Source of the DNA: Prorocentrum cordatum
Taxonomy: Eukaryota; Sar; Dinophyceae; Prorocentrales; Prorocentraceae
Assembly (NCBI GenBank): GCA_963575745.1
Contig: CAUYUJ010000891.1
Span: forward strand, 433,639 to 497,638
Direction: 5' to 3'
DNA length: 64,000 bases
In this document: one piece after another, positions 49,501 through 63,300 of the stretch
Layout of the letters: each line of letters begins with the position of its first letter
Position numbering within the stretch: the stretch's first letter is position 1
Position numbers and translations under genes: made by a program
The notes under the pieces: model-generated
Told to the model about the DNA's origin: nothing
Databases searched by the model: none
What the model saw: only the letters and a program-made list of their open reading frames with translations

Positions 49501-51270
49501 TTCAGCGCCGCGCACACTCGTTTTAAAACTTCACGTGTTTGCGTGATCAGGATACCAGAAATTATATTTTGGAAGGGTTCGTGATTATGAGAGCGCAACA
49601 GTTGCGTTGATTCGCGGTGTTGAAGTTCCAAGAATGGCGTTCTGGCACGGTTCAGGAACGTCAAGACGACACAGTCAGGTTGATCCGTGGCGTTGGAATC
49701 CCGAGAACGCTGGTTTCGCATGCATCAGGGTGGTCAAAAAGTTGTCTTCCAACGGAGCAGTTCCCCTCAGTGGACATGAACCACTGAACCCTTGTAGGGG
49801 CCTATGAAGAGGGAGCTTGGAGGGAGGGTGTATTCCAACATCGTTGACGAATCTTGGATTTACACCTCCTCCTCCTCCTCCTCCTCCTCCTCCTCCTCCT
49901 CACCCGATCCCCTTCGGGTCATGAAGAAATCGTGACGGAAGAGTTCTCCATTTTTTCTGCCTCTGGAGAGCCTCATCGGCCTTCGGGCCTTCGGGACCGT
50001 CCAAAAGACAACTCGAGATGAAAACTGGTCCCAGGGAATAGGTCGAGATCGGGACCGTTCGGGGCCCTCGTCATGAAAACTCATGACGTGAAAAGGTTGA
50101 TGATGCCGCACGGGGACTTCTGGATGACCACGCACGGGAAGCCGCCTAGGCAGGCGGATGCTGCTGAGGGCAGAGGTGGCGCCCGGGCTGGCTCACATCC
50201 TCCCCCTGCCCGGGTGTGACGCCGAACTGCGCGAGGGCGCCGTCGGCGTTGTATCTGCAATTCCTGATGTGGGCCTGGGTCCTTGCGCCCAGCGAGCCCC
50301 AGCGGCCGCTGAGGCAGAACAAGCTCTTCGAGGACTTCGCCAAGGAGGCCGAGGCCATGGACGAGGCGGGCGCCCTCTCTCGCCTCCCGCCCTCCTCGCG
50401 TGGAGGTGGTGTGGAGGGTTTCTTACGTTGCATCTTCGGGGGACCTCGTCTATCCCAAACTTCGGTGTCCTCTCGTGTGCCCGTCGCGGGTTCCATGCGG
50501 ACTCGACGCGGATTTGGCGTGGAGTTGACGCGGGTTCGACGCGAATTCGACGCGGAGCCGACGAGTCCGGATAGTGGCGCGCCGGGACAGACAAGATTCC
50601 CCGAAGATGCCACATAATGCTTCGGGGGTTTGTCAAAGTTGTTTCGTTACTTCCGGGAAGTGTTCTGAGGTCTCTCCGGGGAGGGAAAGGTACCGATACA
50701 TTGCTACCCTTCCCACTTTCTGTTTTTTTTGCGGGCCTCCTTGGAGGCTCTCCGCCGCCACCGCTGGATTCGCCTCGAAATCCTGGTCAGAACGCACCCC
50801 GGGAGAGGTCTGGGGAGTAGCGGCGTTGGTAATCTTTATTTCCCCGAGTTCTTGGCGATGTTCTGAGGTTCCCAGGAGCGAGAGGTCATCCCAGACCTCG
50901 AGTGCGTTGCAGCAGTCAGGGTGGAGAGGTCGTACACGTTTCGGCTCCTCGGCGGGTATTTTTGTTCCCCGAGTTTAAATCAGCAAGAGCAGTATGTGGA
51001 ACAAGGGATCAGTTCTAGGGAAGGGTGCGTGCAGGTCACGCATTCACAAAACACAGCGACATCTCAGGACGTGGTTTCGACGGCCCGTCCTGTCGTTTCT
51101 CCACAAACGTGGACGATAGGCTCTGGCCTTTTTGATGCTATCCTGGGAGCCCAGATGGGGCGGAGCCGACCTGTGTCAAGAACCATTATACATGGCCGAG
51201 AAGGAGCAGTGTTTAGATGGGACCCGACCTCACGCCGTTGGTCCACCCAGTCATCGGCCCAGCGCCCCGT

Positions 51271-51345
<75 letters not shown>

Positions 51346-54300
51346 CGACCACTTTCGGTTGTAGCACGTGCGCAGTAGGGACGGGTGTCCCCCCCACACG
51401 CCCTCCCTGTCGCCTATAAGCGCGACGTAGAGTATTTCTGCTCCCGTCGGTCGGACACTAGGTTCGGTTCGAAGGTTGAAGGTACACGCTAAGGTGCAAT
51501 ATAGACCGAGGTCAAGCCAATGGTTCGTCCAGTGGGTCCACTGCGCATTTAGCTACGGGCGTGAAGTCTGATATGTATCGGTGCCAGCCCGAAAGCGGTG
51601 CTTACCACCTGGGGCGAGCTCATTCTATGAGAAAGTGTGTGGCGCGAGAGCTACAGTTGTATCGTAGCGACGTTCTGTGTTTCGGCAGAGGGATGGTTGA
51701 CAGTTCTGCGTACGATGCAAGATGCAGGAGAAGTAACGAGGAGGTCAAGGTCAAGCCCGCGCGCCGCAAGGCGAGCCCATCAAGGTCGCAGACGTTTTTG
51801 TTTATCCGGGGGCTGAATTCGGTCATGATGTGTAAAGAGACGGGTGCTGCCAGAACGAAGAGCTCCCCTTGCCGTTGCCCCTGCCAGGCCACCGTTCGGA
51901 ACGAGGCGAACGCTGCGGTGGACTTTATCGGAGCGAAGCTGGAGGCGGGCGGATGCCACGGTGTTCGGTGGAACACACTGGGAGAGGATGTGCAGGGGAT
52001 GCCACTGTGTTCGGTGGAACACACTGGGAGAGGATGTGCAGGGCACTGACCCAGACCCTCTCGCATCGTGAAAACGTAGGACGCGATTCAGTTATGTTAT
52101 TTTCTTTCTCTGGGGGCCTTGCCCGGTCCAAAAAACGACTCGTGATGAAAAGCCGGTCCCACGGGTTGGGTCGAGACTTGTGGAGGTGGACGCTCTGGAA
52201 AATTATGCCGGTGGGGGTCAGGGGGAGGTGTCTTCGAGGAAGCAGTATCGACAAATCGGGCAGGGATTGCACATGAGCGTTCGCAGCATGTTGACGTACG
52301 AAGTAAGATTGAGTGTGGGGGTCGCGCAGGGTGACAGGGACCATTGGCACTAGAATCTGGAAGTGTGTGAGGGTAGGGGCTAGGGCTGTCTATGTTTCAC
52401 CCCGCTCTCCCTCCCATCCTAAACCTGGTTCGGCGAGAGCGGGCGCCGATGTTGATCACGCCGGCGACGATGACGGCGTCCTCGCGTCGGTGATGAAGGT
52501 CTTGGAAGGATTTCGACATGCGCGCGCGGCCGACGCGCGAGAGTGGCCTGTTTGGTGTTATTTGACACGGATCGTGCCCCTCCAGCGCGCGCGCAAGGGC
52601 GTGCAAATGATTTCAGCATGCGGCGCCAGAGGCCTGTTTGGCAGAATTCCCTGGACAGGTTGACCATTATTGTTTGCTATGTTTTTGGGGCGCTCGATTT
52701 TGAACTCCTTTCGAAACCTAAATTGTTTAAAGGATTCCGGCATGCGCGCGCGACGACGCGGGCGTGTGCATTTCGTGTCATTTTTGTAAGGGGTTTACGA
52801 AAAGTAATGATTTTTGATAAGCGAGTGCGCGCGCATAGTATTTGTTGCAGGGGATGACGGGGTGGGGGTCGATACCGGTTGGGCTGGGATGGTACAAGTT
52901 CACATTTTGGATGGACGATGGGGCAGAATCAGATGTAAATTGCATTGCGAAACGGGATACCGATAATGCTGGGGGGCGGTGGGGGTAGAGTCTATTGTCT
53001 TCTCGGAAAAGAGAATTTACCTTGCCGGGTTTGAAGTTGTCGGGCCCACTGCTCGCGCAGTCATCCCACCCACCCACCCGCATCTTGTTTGGCAAAACGC
53101 GAGCATTGACGATTGCCGTGAGTGCTTGGTGTTGGCTGGTGAATCTCTGCGGCCGCGCCGCTTGCCCGCGCATGCTCGCGCGCGTCGCGGCCAGCTAGTT
53201 TGGCGCGACCGACGCGAACGCCGTATCATGGCAACGTCGGCAACGGTAGGCACGATGATAATAGCGAACTTGGCGACGATGTTGGCAACGGCAATGGCAC
53301 GCCCAGTGACGGCGCCGATGCTGATCACGCCGGTGACGATGACGGCGTATTTGCGTCGGTGGCGAAGGTCTTGGAAGGATTTCGACATGCGCGCGCGGCC
53401 AACGCGCGAGAGTGGCCCGCATGGTGTTTTTTTGACACGGACCGTGCCCGCCCAGCTCGAGCGCAACAGCCGTCGAATCATGTCAGCATGCAGCGCGAGA
53501 GACCTGTGTGGCAGAATTATATGAACATGTTGAACAACTTACGCGACAGATTTCGCAACAGCGCGACGGATTTCGGCATGCGCGCGCGACGACGCGCGCG
53601 CACTTTGTCCCATTTGTACAAACGGGTTTTTGCAACAGCGGGCGCGTACAAAAGGAATTCGAACGATTTAGACGTATGCGCCCGTGAAGCTCCCATTTGG
53701 TAGCATGTTATGGCAATGTTGGTAAACATATGTTGGTAGCTTTCAGAAGATCAAATGTGATATGCCACTTTAAAATTCGCAAATTCGCGAGTTAAGTTCT
53801 TTGTTGGAAAATCGTTGTTGGTAAACCATGTGTTTATATGTTGTTTGGTCATTTGATGTTGGACTCATTGCGGGACTTAGGGTGTTGGAAGATTTCGGCA
53901 TGCGCACGCGACGACGCGCGCGTGTGCAATTCGTTTTTTGTTTTGCCAGGGTTTTGTGTTGGGGGAAATTGCCGATGTTTGATAAACGAGTGCGCACACA
54001 GATGTCATTTTGCAGAGGATGGCGGTGGGAGTCGATACCGGTTGGGTTGGGATGGTACGTGTTTTTAGAATGGACGATGGGGCAGATTCATATGTAGATT
54101 GCAATGCGAAAAGGGGGGACAATAATCCTGGGGTGGTATACCCTATAAGTTCTCAAGAAAGGAGGATCCATGCGAAGGAGACGGCAGCGACGGGATGCAC
54201 CGCCCGCAAAAATCGCCACTCGCCCCGAGCGGTGGCGGCGGCGACGGCGGCGACGGGCGGCACCGTCCGCAAAAGCTGGCATTACCCCGAGATGGTTCAG

Positions 54301-57300
54301 CCAAGTAAGGACCTAAGTGCAAGCAATGTTTGGAGAATATGGTCCCCAAAGAGGCTCAACACGGCCCAAGACTTCCCTGGATGGGCTCAAGACTGCCACG
54401 AGACGACATCAAGAGACGCCCAAGACGGCCTGGACGGGCCCAATATGGCCCAAGATTGTGGCGCCAAGACAGCCCAAGGGACGGCTTCAAGAACGCCTCC
54501 GAGGAGCCTGAGTCGCCCCAAGAGGCCAGAGTCACCTTGTGCTCTTCGGACGTGACTATAGAACCCAGGGCGTGAAGCATTCCTCCTCCAACATGCTCTC
54601 CCTTCTGTGTCCCCGGTTGCCTGTGGAGATGCCGGTGCTGCCAGCCATATAGGTCGGTGAAGGACGAGGAGGACGAGGGCGAGGGGGCGAGAGCCTGGGG
54701 GGGGGGGGCGGAGGGAGGGGGGCTTCAGGCAGGCCTTCAGAGAGTTCCAGAACGCTCTCAGAGCGTTCCGGAACGCTCTGAGACGGCCGCGGCGCCCGAT
54801 ACATCATCCAAATTTGCCGATTCTCATGGATTTCCGCTTCATATCGGTCCAATGCTGTCTCGATTCTGCCTTCGTCTTCGGGGAGGGGGTGCGAGGGCGA
54901 CGAGGAGGGCCAGACGGGATGACGAGGAGAGCCCCCTGCGGAGGGCAAGGCGCGCAGGGCGACGGGGAGCGCCGTTGGCGCCGAGGCGCCCCGCACGAAA
55001 AAAGCCACCCAAGCGACAGGCCAAGAGGCCGAAGGCGCCGGAGGCCTCTGCGCCGGAGAGGGAGCAGCAGGAGTTCACCAAGCTGAGCCAGGACTCGCCG
55101 GGCCTGGCGCCGACCGGGGCCCCAGGAAGTCGCTCCAGGAATGAGGAGGAGGAGGAGGAGGAGGAGGAGGAGGAGGAGGAGAGGAAGGAAGAGGAGGAGG
55201 AGCAGAATGAGAAGGAGGAGGAGGAGGTGGAGGAGGAGGAGGAGGAGGAGGAGGAAGGGGGGTGGAGGTGGAGGAGGAGGAGGAGGAGGAGGAGGAGGAG
55301 GAGGACGGGCCTAGAATAATCGTGAGAAATCCGTCCCAGAGCGTTCTATAACGCTTCCAGAGCGTTCGGGAACACTCTAAAACGGTCGCGACGGCTGATG
55401 CAGCCCCCAAGCCCGCGAATTCTCAGAGATGGCGGATTTATATGATGTCGGTCCAGTTCTGTCCCGATGCTGCCATCGTCTTACGAAGGAGTCGACGAGA
55501 CAGGACGCAGCGGCGACGCCAGCGGCCGACGGCCGCCCTCTAGCCAGAGCGGGCTCTGGCGGCTGCGGTGGCGCCCAGGCGCGGTGCCGAAGCGGCCAGG
55601 TGAGGGTGGCCTGCGACGGCGGTGGCGGCACTGGCGGCCTGCGGCTGGAGCGCGCGGCGCCGCGCTCCCCCCCCCCCCCCGCGTGGGCGGCGGGCGTGTG
55701 CGGTCCGCGCCTGCGCACTCCGAGCGCCCAAGGGGCCCCATCGGACGCGGGACTCCCCTGGGGCTGGGCAGCAGAAGGGGAGGAGGAGCAGGAGGAGGAG
55801 GAGGAGGAGGAGGAGGAGGAGGGGAGGAGGAGGAGCAGGAAGAGGAGGAGCAGGAGGAGGAGGAGGAGGGAGGAGGAGGAGGAGGAGGAAGAACACGCGG
55901 AGGAAGAGGAGAAGGAGGTGGAGCAGTAGGAGGAGCAGGGAGGAGCAGGAGGGGAGGAGGAGGAGGAGGAGGAGGAGGAGGGAGGAGGAGGGAGGAGGGA
56001 GGGGGAAGTAGGAGGAGGAAGAAGTAGGAGGAGGAGGAGGAGGAGGAGGAGGAGGAGGAGGAGGAGGAGGAGAGAGGAGGGGAGGAGGAGGAGGCAGGAG
56101 GAGGAGGAGGAGGAGGAGGAGGAGGAGGAGGAAGAGGAGGGGGAGAAGGGGGAGGAGGCAGGCCGAGACTCAGGAGGAGGAGGCAGGAGGAGGAGAAGAA
56201 GTAGGAGGAGGGAGGAGGAGGAGGAGGACGAGGAGGAGAAGGCAGGAGGAGGAGGAGGAGGAGGAGGAGAGGAGGAGGAGGAGGAGGAAACACGCGGAGG
56301 AAGCTGAGGAGGAGGAGGTGGAGGAGGAGGAGGAGGAGGGGAGGAGGAGGAGGAGGAGGAGGAGGAGGAGGAGAGGAGGAGGAGGAGGAGGAGGAGGAGG
56401 AGGAGGAGGAGGGAGGAACAGGAGGAGGAAGCAGGAGGAGGAGGAGGAGGGAGGAGGAGGAGGCAGGAGGAGGAGGAGGAGGAGGAGGAGGAGGAGGAGA
56501 AGGAGGAGGAGGAGGAGGAGGAGGAAGAGGAGGAGGAGGCAGGAGGAGGAGGAGGAGGAGGAGGAGGAGGAGGAGAAGGAGGAGGAGGCAGGAGGAGGAG
56601 GAGGAGGCATGGGCTGCGGCCGACGTCGCGAAATATTGCAGCATCCTGCGGAATCGCGACCGTCACCGAAATCGCGATGTCACGAAGTGCTGCAAACCTG
56701 GCGTGTTTTCTCGATCTCTGCTTCTGGGGCCCGTCATCGGGCCCAGAGGCCAGTAAACACGGATTCGGAACGACAACCTACCCCTGGGGAAGGATTCGGG
56801 ACATTTGGGGCCACGAAAACCACATCGTCGGATGTCCGACCAGGGGTGCGCTCCAGGCAGAATCTCGCGCGGAATCCGTGGCAGGCCTCCCAGAAGTCCA
56901 GAAACGGGGCGACGACAAGCCCTCCAAAGGCACAGAACAAGTAGCTTCCCGTTCTCGACAAGACCGCGAAACAAGACACGACGACCGTTTGTACAACGTT
57001 CTATGCATCAGCCAGCTCGCGTGGCGTTCAGAAATCGCCGGCGACCTCATGACTCGGAGGAGAAGCCCTTCATCGCTGTCATCCCACAGGTGACAGCATC
57101 GGGTGGGTTAGGCTCATGAGTTTCCCCTGCCTCACACACTGGGCCGGGAGGTCCCAGGAGGGCCCTGGATTTCCCGGCCCCTCGGCCCAGTGGTCGCTGG
57201 GCGCCACGAGGGCGCGCGGGAAACACAACAGCCTTTGGCCGTGGGTTGGGCGGGAGGGCCCCAGGGCGCCACCCTGGGGGGCCAGGGGGAAAGGATGCCG

Positions 57301-60300
57301 TCGCGTGCCTGGGGCGAGGAAGCGCAGACGTGCGGGAAGGCGCGTGGATCAGGGACGGGCCCCGTTGCCATGCAGGATCGGCGCGCTCCGTCGCACCTCG
57401 GGCGGCACCGGGTTCATGTTCCGGGGAGTGTGCTCCCCGATCTGTGTTAGCGTTTTTCCCCGATTGGACGCTCGTCCACTGGGAGGAAAATGCTCCTCCT
57501 CCTCCTCCTCTTCCTTTCTTGTGGGGCCGCTGCCTCCGAAACGCAAGAGGGAGCGAGCACCGTGATAGCGTGCTTGGCGCCGGTGGCACTTCAGGCGTGC
57601 TGTTCTTCAGCGCCCTGGGTTTCACAGCGCTCCTTCTCCTCCTCCTCCTCCTCCTCCTCCTCATCCTCCTCCTCCTCCCGTTTAAAGGAAATCCCCGTGT
57701 TGTCCGTTTCAGTTCGGTCGAATTTCATTCGGTTCTCGTGCACCCACTTGTGAGCTACAGGCAGGGTGCTCGCCGAGCCTTCTGACTCGTGATGCTCGCG
57801 CGAGGAGGGTGGAGAGTCTCTCCGCGCACGAATCGAGACAATGTCACAACGTCATTCTACCAGGCTTGGCCTCACGCGGCGGAGTCAGCGCAGGACGTCC
57901 AGCCACATCGATATGCTCAGGGCCGGTGCCGCCGATCCTGGAGGGGACCGACGTCGACTACGACGACGATGACGCGTTTGGCCTCCTCGGGCCATGCTGG
58001 AAGTGCTCTTGTCGCTTGTTGGGGCCTCTTGGATACGGGGGCTTCCGGGGTGCCTCTGGCCATCTTGGAGGTGCTCTTGTGGCTTTTGTATTTGGCCTTT
58101 TGCGTATTCCTCGGGGGCTTCCTGGGCGCCTCATTGGGGCCTCCTGGGGGCCTCATGGCCCGAAAACTGAAAAGCGCAGGACCCGTTTCCTTCAGGACCC
58201 GTGCAGGAATTAGGCGCGTCGTAGGCGAGTCGAACTTCCGAAGTATCCTCTGGGTGCCACGGCCAGCGAGCGCGGTGGCGGTGGCGGCAGGATGCCGCGC
58301 GCGCGCTCTCCATCGGGCCGCGCGCGGGCTCTGGTGCGAGAGGCCTTGGGCCGAGAGCTTTGCCGGAGTCGAGGGCGCGCGGGATGGCAAGTGGCGCCGA
58401 AGCCCCTCGGACATTTTGCTTGTCTCGCCATAAGGGAAGCGGGTATCGAGTGGAACGGGTCCTGAGTTTATCGCCGTTGTTCGTTCTCCGACGGCCCCGG
58501 GACCGTCAGAAGACGACTCAGGATGAAAAGTTGGTCCTTGGGGAAGTCCCCAAGACCCAGGACCCGTTCCCCCATGCTAAATGCATCGTCTTCGAACCAT
58601 TCGAAAAGCGGGCATTGTGTCAGGTCTGATGGGTTCCATGTGTTGGTATGTCGGGTGAGATTGGGTGGGAATGATTGTGTGTACCGAGATGCGTTCGACG
58701 GGGCGTACATTTCGGTACATGGCTAGGCGTTTACTAGCTGGCGTTACGCGCCAACTGTCCCTACGAGGCCCGTCTGAGCGGATCGTTCGAAGCTGGCACG
58801 CTGTCTCTGCCAGGCCAGGTGGGAAGGGCCGTGTGTGCGTACTGATCTGTGCTCGACAGGGCGCACATCTCGGTACAAGGCTCTGCGTGTATAGATTGGC
58901 GCAATGCGCCAAATGTTCCCCCGAGGTCCGTCTGAGTTGATTCTCCGATGCAGGCTGGGCCTGCGCGCCGCCTCCATGGCGGAACGTAAAGGTTCCGTGC
59001 GCAATTATCTGATTGATCGGACGTTTACTCGAAGTCGATGCGCTCCAGAGCAGGAAGAACACCCGGACTGCTACGATCGTGTTCCTCTACTGTCTTGGGC
59101 ATAGTGGGCGTGATAGCCCCCATCCCCCGCCCCCAAAACTCTGGGCCTCCTAGATGGGGTCCGACTAGATGGGGTCGGAGGATTGCGCCGCATCGCCGAT
59201 GAATCGCCGATGCGGCTCGATGTGGAGCCCGATTTGCTTCACGCGGACGTCGCCGATGCATCGCCGACGTCGCCGGTGCATCGCCGGTGCATCGCCGATG
59301 TATCGCCGATGCATCGCCGATGCATCGCCGATGCATCGCCGATGCGCCGCGATCTCCCGACCCCATCTACTCAGAGCCCATCCAGGAGGCCTCTAATAAC
59401 GTAACACCCCGCTTCCCCCAGTGCGCCCCGAGCATTGCCGCCATGCGCATCGGGATCCGCACAGGCGTCCGCACAGGAATCCGCATATGAGTCTGGTCCG
59501 CAGTCGTCGCCGTCGACGTCTTCGTCGTCGTCATCGTCGTCGTCGTCGTCGCTCGTCGCTCGTCGCTCGTCGCTCATCGTCGTCGTGCGCGCGGACGCGG
59601 CTGGAGCCTTTTTAGAATTCTGAGCCGATGACGGCCGTCATCTGGGGGGAGTGGGGGACGGGGCTGAGGACGTCACGTTTCGCGCCAGCGGCGCCTGGGA
59701 ATGCCTAGGAATGACCGAGGACGGGTAGCAGCAGCATGTAGGTGGCGATCCGCACCACAGCGCCTGTGTACACGACAGTGCCTGCGTGCACCACAACGCC
59801 TATGTATACCACACAGCCCATGTACACCACAGCAGCCGCGCGCAGCACAGCGCCAGTGTGCGCCAAAGTACCTGCGGACACCACATCCCTTGTGTACGCT
59901 ACAGCGCCTGAGTACACCACATCAGCCGTGAGCAACACAGCACCAGTGTACACCACAATGCCTGCGTGCACTACAGCGCATGTGTACAGCACGGCGCCTG
60001 CGTGCACCACAGCAACAATGCGCAACCAAGCACAACTGTTGCATATAGAATGGTTTAAATAATCCTTCTGACAGAGTGGAGCGCTTGAGGATTTCTCAGA
60101 AAACAAATGTGTCATATAGGATTTGGAAAAGAATTCTGATGGAAAAAGGAGCGCCGCTAGAATCTACGAGGCTTCCCCCATCATCCTCATCCATTCCATG
60201 CGCGTCCAGGAGGTTCCAGCAGAATTGGTCATCCTAGCACCAAATGCACTGATTCAATGAACCATTTTGCGGTGCGCGCTGAAATGTGCACGTGCGCTGT

Positions 60301-63300
60301 AGCGCCGACCCGCACGACAGGGGTGAAGGGTGAGGGAGGAGGATGAGGAGGAGGAGGAGGAGAAGGAGGAGGAGGTGGAGGTAGGGGTGGAGGTGGAGGA
60401 GGAGGGAAAAACGCCCCAGACTATTGTCAACACTTCCCTGGCGTGGCGTTTAGATGTCCGCAGCAGATCCTCACTTACATGCTCCTTCTACCTGTCCTGT
60501 GCACGCAGGCGCTGTGGTGTACACCGGCGCTGCGTTGCAATCGGATGCTGTGCTGTAGACTGGCGCTGTGGTGTGCAAAAGCGCTACGGCGCACGCAAGC
60601 ATTGTGGTGTACACAGGCGCTGTGTTGCACATGGTTGTTGCGGTGTACACATTCGCTGTTGTGTGCACAGGCGCTGTGGTGCAGGTAAATACTGTGGTGT
60701 ACACAGGCGCTGCATTGCACATGGCTGTTGCGGTGTACGCAGGCGCTGTGGTGTACACTCGCGCTGTCGTGCACGCGAGCATTGTGGTGTACGCAGGCAT
60801 TGTGTGGCAGATCGCCGCCTACATACTGCTCTTATTTGGCCTTGGTGATCCCTAGGCATTCCCGGGCGCCGTCGGTGCGGAACGTGACGTCATGAGGGGG
60901 GGAGGGCGGGGCCGTGGTGCCGGAGCCTCACGGCAGGGGGGGGGGGGGGGGGCGTTACGTTATACCCCCCCGCCTCCTAACGCCCATTATCGCCGAAAAG
61001 AAACAAACGTGCTCTACCTGCCCTCGCTTTCCCCCTCTCGAGTCTGCCACCGCTGGATTCGCCTCGAAGTTTTGGTCAGGATGCACCCCGACAGAGGTCC
61101 GGGGAGTAGCGGTATAGGCACCTTTTGGTAACGGCAGCGACTGGCGACGACGCCGGCCTCAGCGAAGAGGAGTTCGACCTCAAGCTGGGACAGCACGCAG
61201 AGCTGCAGAAGAAGGTGCCCCCCCGGCCGCCGAGAAGCCGGGCGAGAGAGAGAGCGGAGGGCGAAGGATCGATCTCGGGACGTGTGCCAGCCGCTGGCCC
61301 AATGTGTGTTTGCCCCGCTCAGCTCCACCGGCATCGGAAGGAGGAGGCTGTGATACGGCTCGACTGCGATAGTGGCCCTCGGGCCGCGGAGACGCCCTGT
61401 CACTTGCGCGCACCGCCCGTAGGCCTTCGGGCCAGCGCGACAGGGATGCGGGCCGGTCGTCCTCACCGGGGACCCGGGCCCTCGTGCTTGCGGGGCGCAC
61501 TCTGCTGGAGCCTCGCCGCGCGCATGCCACGCCCAAGTCCGCGCGGCCAGGCCCACCCAGCGGCATCTGCCTACCAGCTCCCCCGGGCGTCCAGGGCAGG
61601 GAGGCGGTGGAGGGTAGAGGAGGACTGGTGCGGGAGGGGCCCTGCCGCCCGGAGAGCGCCCGACCGTGGCCCGTGTCCGTTCCGGGGGGGGGGGGGGGGG
61701 GGCTGATCCGAGCAGCCGGAGGCCCTACGTTCCACAGCATTGGCGCCACGCGGCCCAGGGCGCGAAGGCCCCTGCGTGGCTTGGGCGAGGCCTCGTGCCT
61801 GGGGTGGCCGCCAGCGTCTGTACGAAGCGGCCCGTGCGCGCCCGGGCCGGGCCGAGGTGGCGGCGGCCGCCTCCAAGGCTGCGCTGCTGGAGGCGGCCCG
61901 GGAGCCGCTCATGGCCAAGCTGGACAAGGCCAAGGGCTCCACGGTCTGCCCGCGGCCAGCGCTCGATGCCTGCATCCTCGGACGGCGGCGGCGGCCGCGA
62001 CGGCGGCGGCGGCAGCGAGGACGACGCCCACCTACCCTCGAGCCTCGATCGACGGCGACACGGCCACCGTCACGGCGACGGCCGCGGCGACGACCACGGC
62101 GACGGCGACGGCGGCAGCCATGGCGGCAGCCACGACGACGCCCATCCTTGAGGCTCGATCCTCGATCGTCGGCGGCGGCATCGACGACGGCGGCGGAGAC
62201 GACGCCCGCCCCCTGACCCTCGACCCTGAATCGGTGGCGGCGTTGGTGCTGGTCCGAGACATGCGACGCCCAGATTTGTTCACTATGGAGTCCCAGGAAG
62301 TCCCGAAACTTTCCCCATGACCTGTATTTCATCCTGAGTCGTTTTGTTGACGGTCCCGCGGGCCGGCGAGGGCTCCCCAAGTCCGAAAATGGTCACAAGC
62401 TTCCCGTCCTGATTCTGTTTACGACGCGATCATGTCTGGGGTGATGACGCGCGGTCGGCGCCCCCCTCCAGGAGCGCGCTCGAGGGCGGCGGCATCGGCG
62501 GCTCGGGCCCGGCTGGGCGGCCGTGGCCGCGGCGGCGGCGGCGGCGGTGCCGCGGCGTCGGCCCTGGCATCCGCAGCGGAGGCGGCGGGGCCGCCTCGGC
62601 GGCGCGGCGGCGGCGGCGGCGGCGGCGTCGTCGGCGCGGCGGCCTCGGCAGCTGCTCCTGGCCCCATTGTGGGGGAGGGCCGAGGGTCCAGGTGTCCAGG
62701 TGTTTTTGTTGACGTCCCCTGCCTGGTCTCCTGCATCCGCCCCTTCCCCCCCCCGCTCTCCCCTCGCTGCGACCCCGTCCCTGGTCGTCGTCCTGCTCCG
62801 CCATCCCTCCGTATTCGGAGCAGCAGTTGCAGCAGCAGGAGCACGGGAGAATTGGAGTACAGCCAAGACGCTGAAAGAAGGACCGCCTTGGGTCCATGAG
62901 GGGCTGTGGTTTTCGAGCCGTTCCTTAGACCTGGGTCGGGGAACCTGTTCGTGGCCGAGGCTCGCCGTGACCAGAAACGCCCCTTCGTCCCTTATTGTAC
63001 GTTCCTTTGGTAGCACGATGGCTGTAGCAGTTGCAGCAGCACGAGCGTGAGAGTGAGTGGAAGCGTGAGTGGAATTGGTGGCATTGAGGAATACGGGTGA
63101 AGGAGGAGGTAGACGAGGTGGACGTCGACAAGTGGAAGAGGAGGAGAGCGTGGACGAGAACGAGGAGTGGAAGAGGAGCAGCAGCAGGAGCAGCAGGAGT
63201 GGAGGCGCAGGTGACGGAGCGAGCAGGAGATGGCGCTGGATGGGGGATGGCGAGCGGGAGGCGGAGTGGAGGTCCTCGAGGGCGAGGGCCAGGGGGAGGG

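Larger units (their letters stand above)
50366..61169 (+). other. CysRS intron 5: about 10.8 kb of repeats
   Basis: Starts GC and ends GAG. It contains a short inverted-repeat element (50686-50846), a CAG run, the 52.4-54.1 kb array, GGA tracts (55140-55310 and 55775-56610), a CTCTTGGGGCC stretch (58000-58155), a duplicated 58.66-58.97 kb unit, the GATGCATCGCC element and the foldback element. The stretch 56640-57480 has no recognisable feature. A candidate exon lies at 55044. Confidence 0.5.

Noticed and set aside
50100-50150. Exon-like stretch MMPHGDFWMTTHGKPP just before CysRS exon 5
   Set aside because: Good composition but no splice pair in phase with exon 5 or with the nested genes was found.
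50921-51364. Poly-Gln protein of 147 codons
   Set aside because: The Gln run is a perfect CAG microsatellite; the rest has no recognisable domain and lies in CysRS intron 5.
55377-56666. Minus-strand frame of 429 codons rich in Leu, Ser and Pro
   Set aside because: Pure translation of a GGA/TCC trinucleotide tract; no stop codons can arise in it and no domain is present.
59705-60855. Thr/Tyr/Ala-rich frames on both strands
   Set aside because: Translations of short repeats in the foldback element arms.
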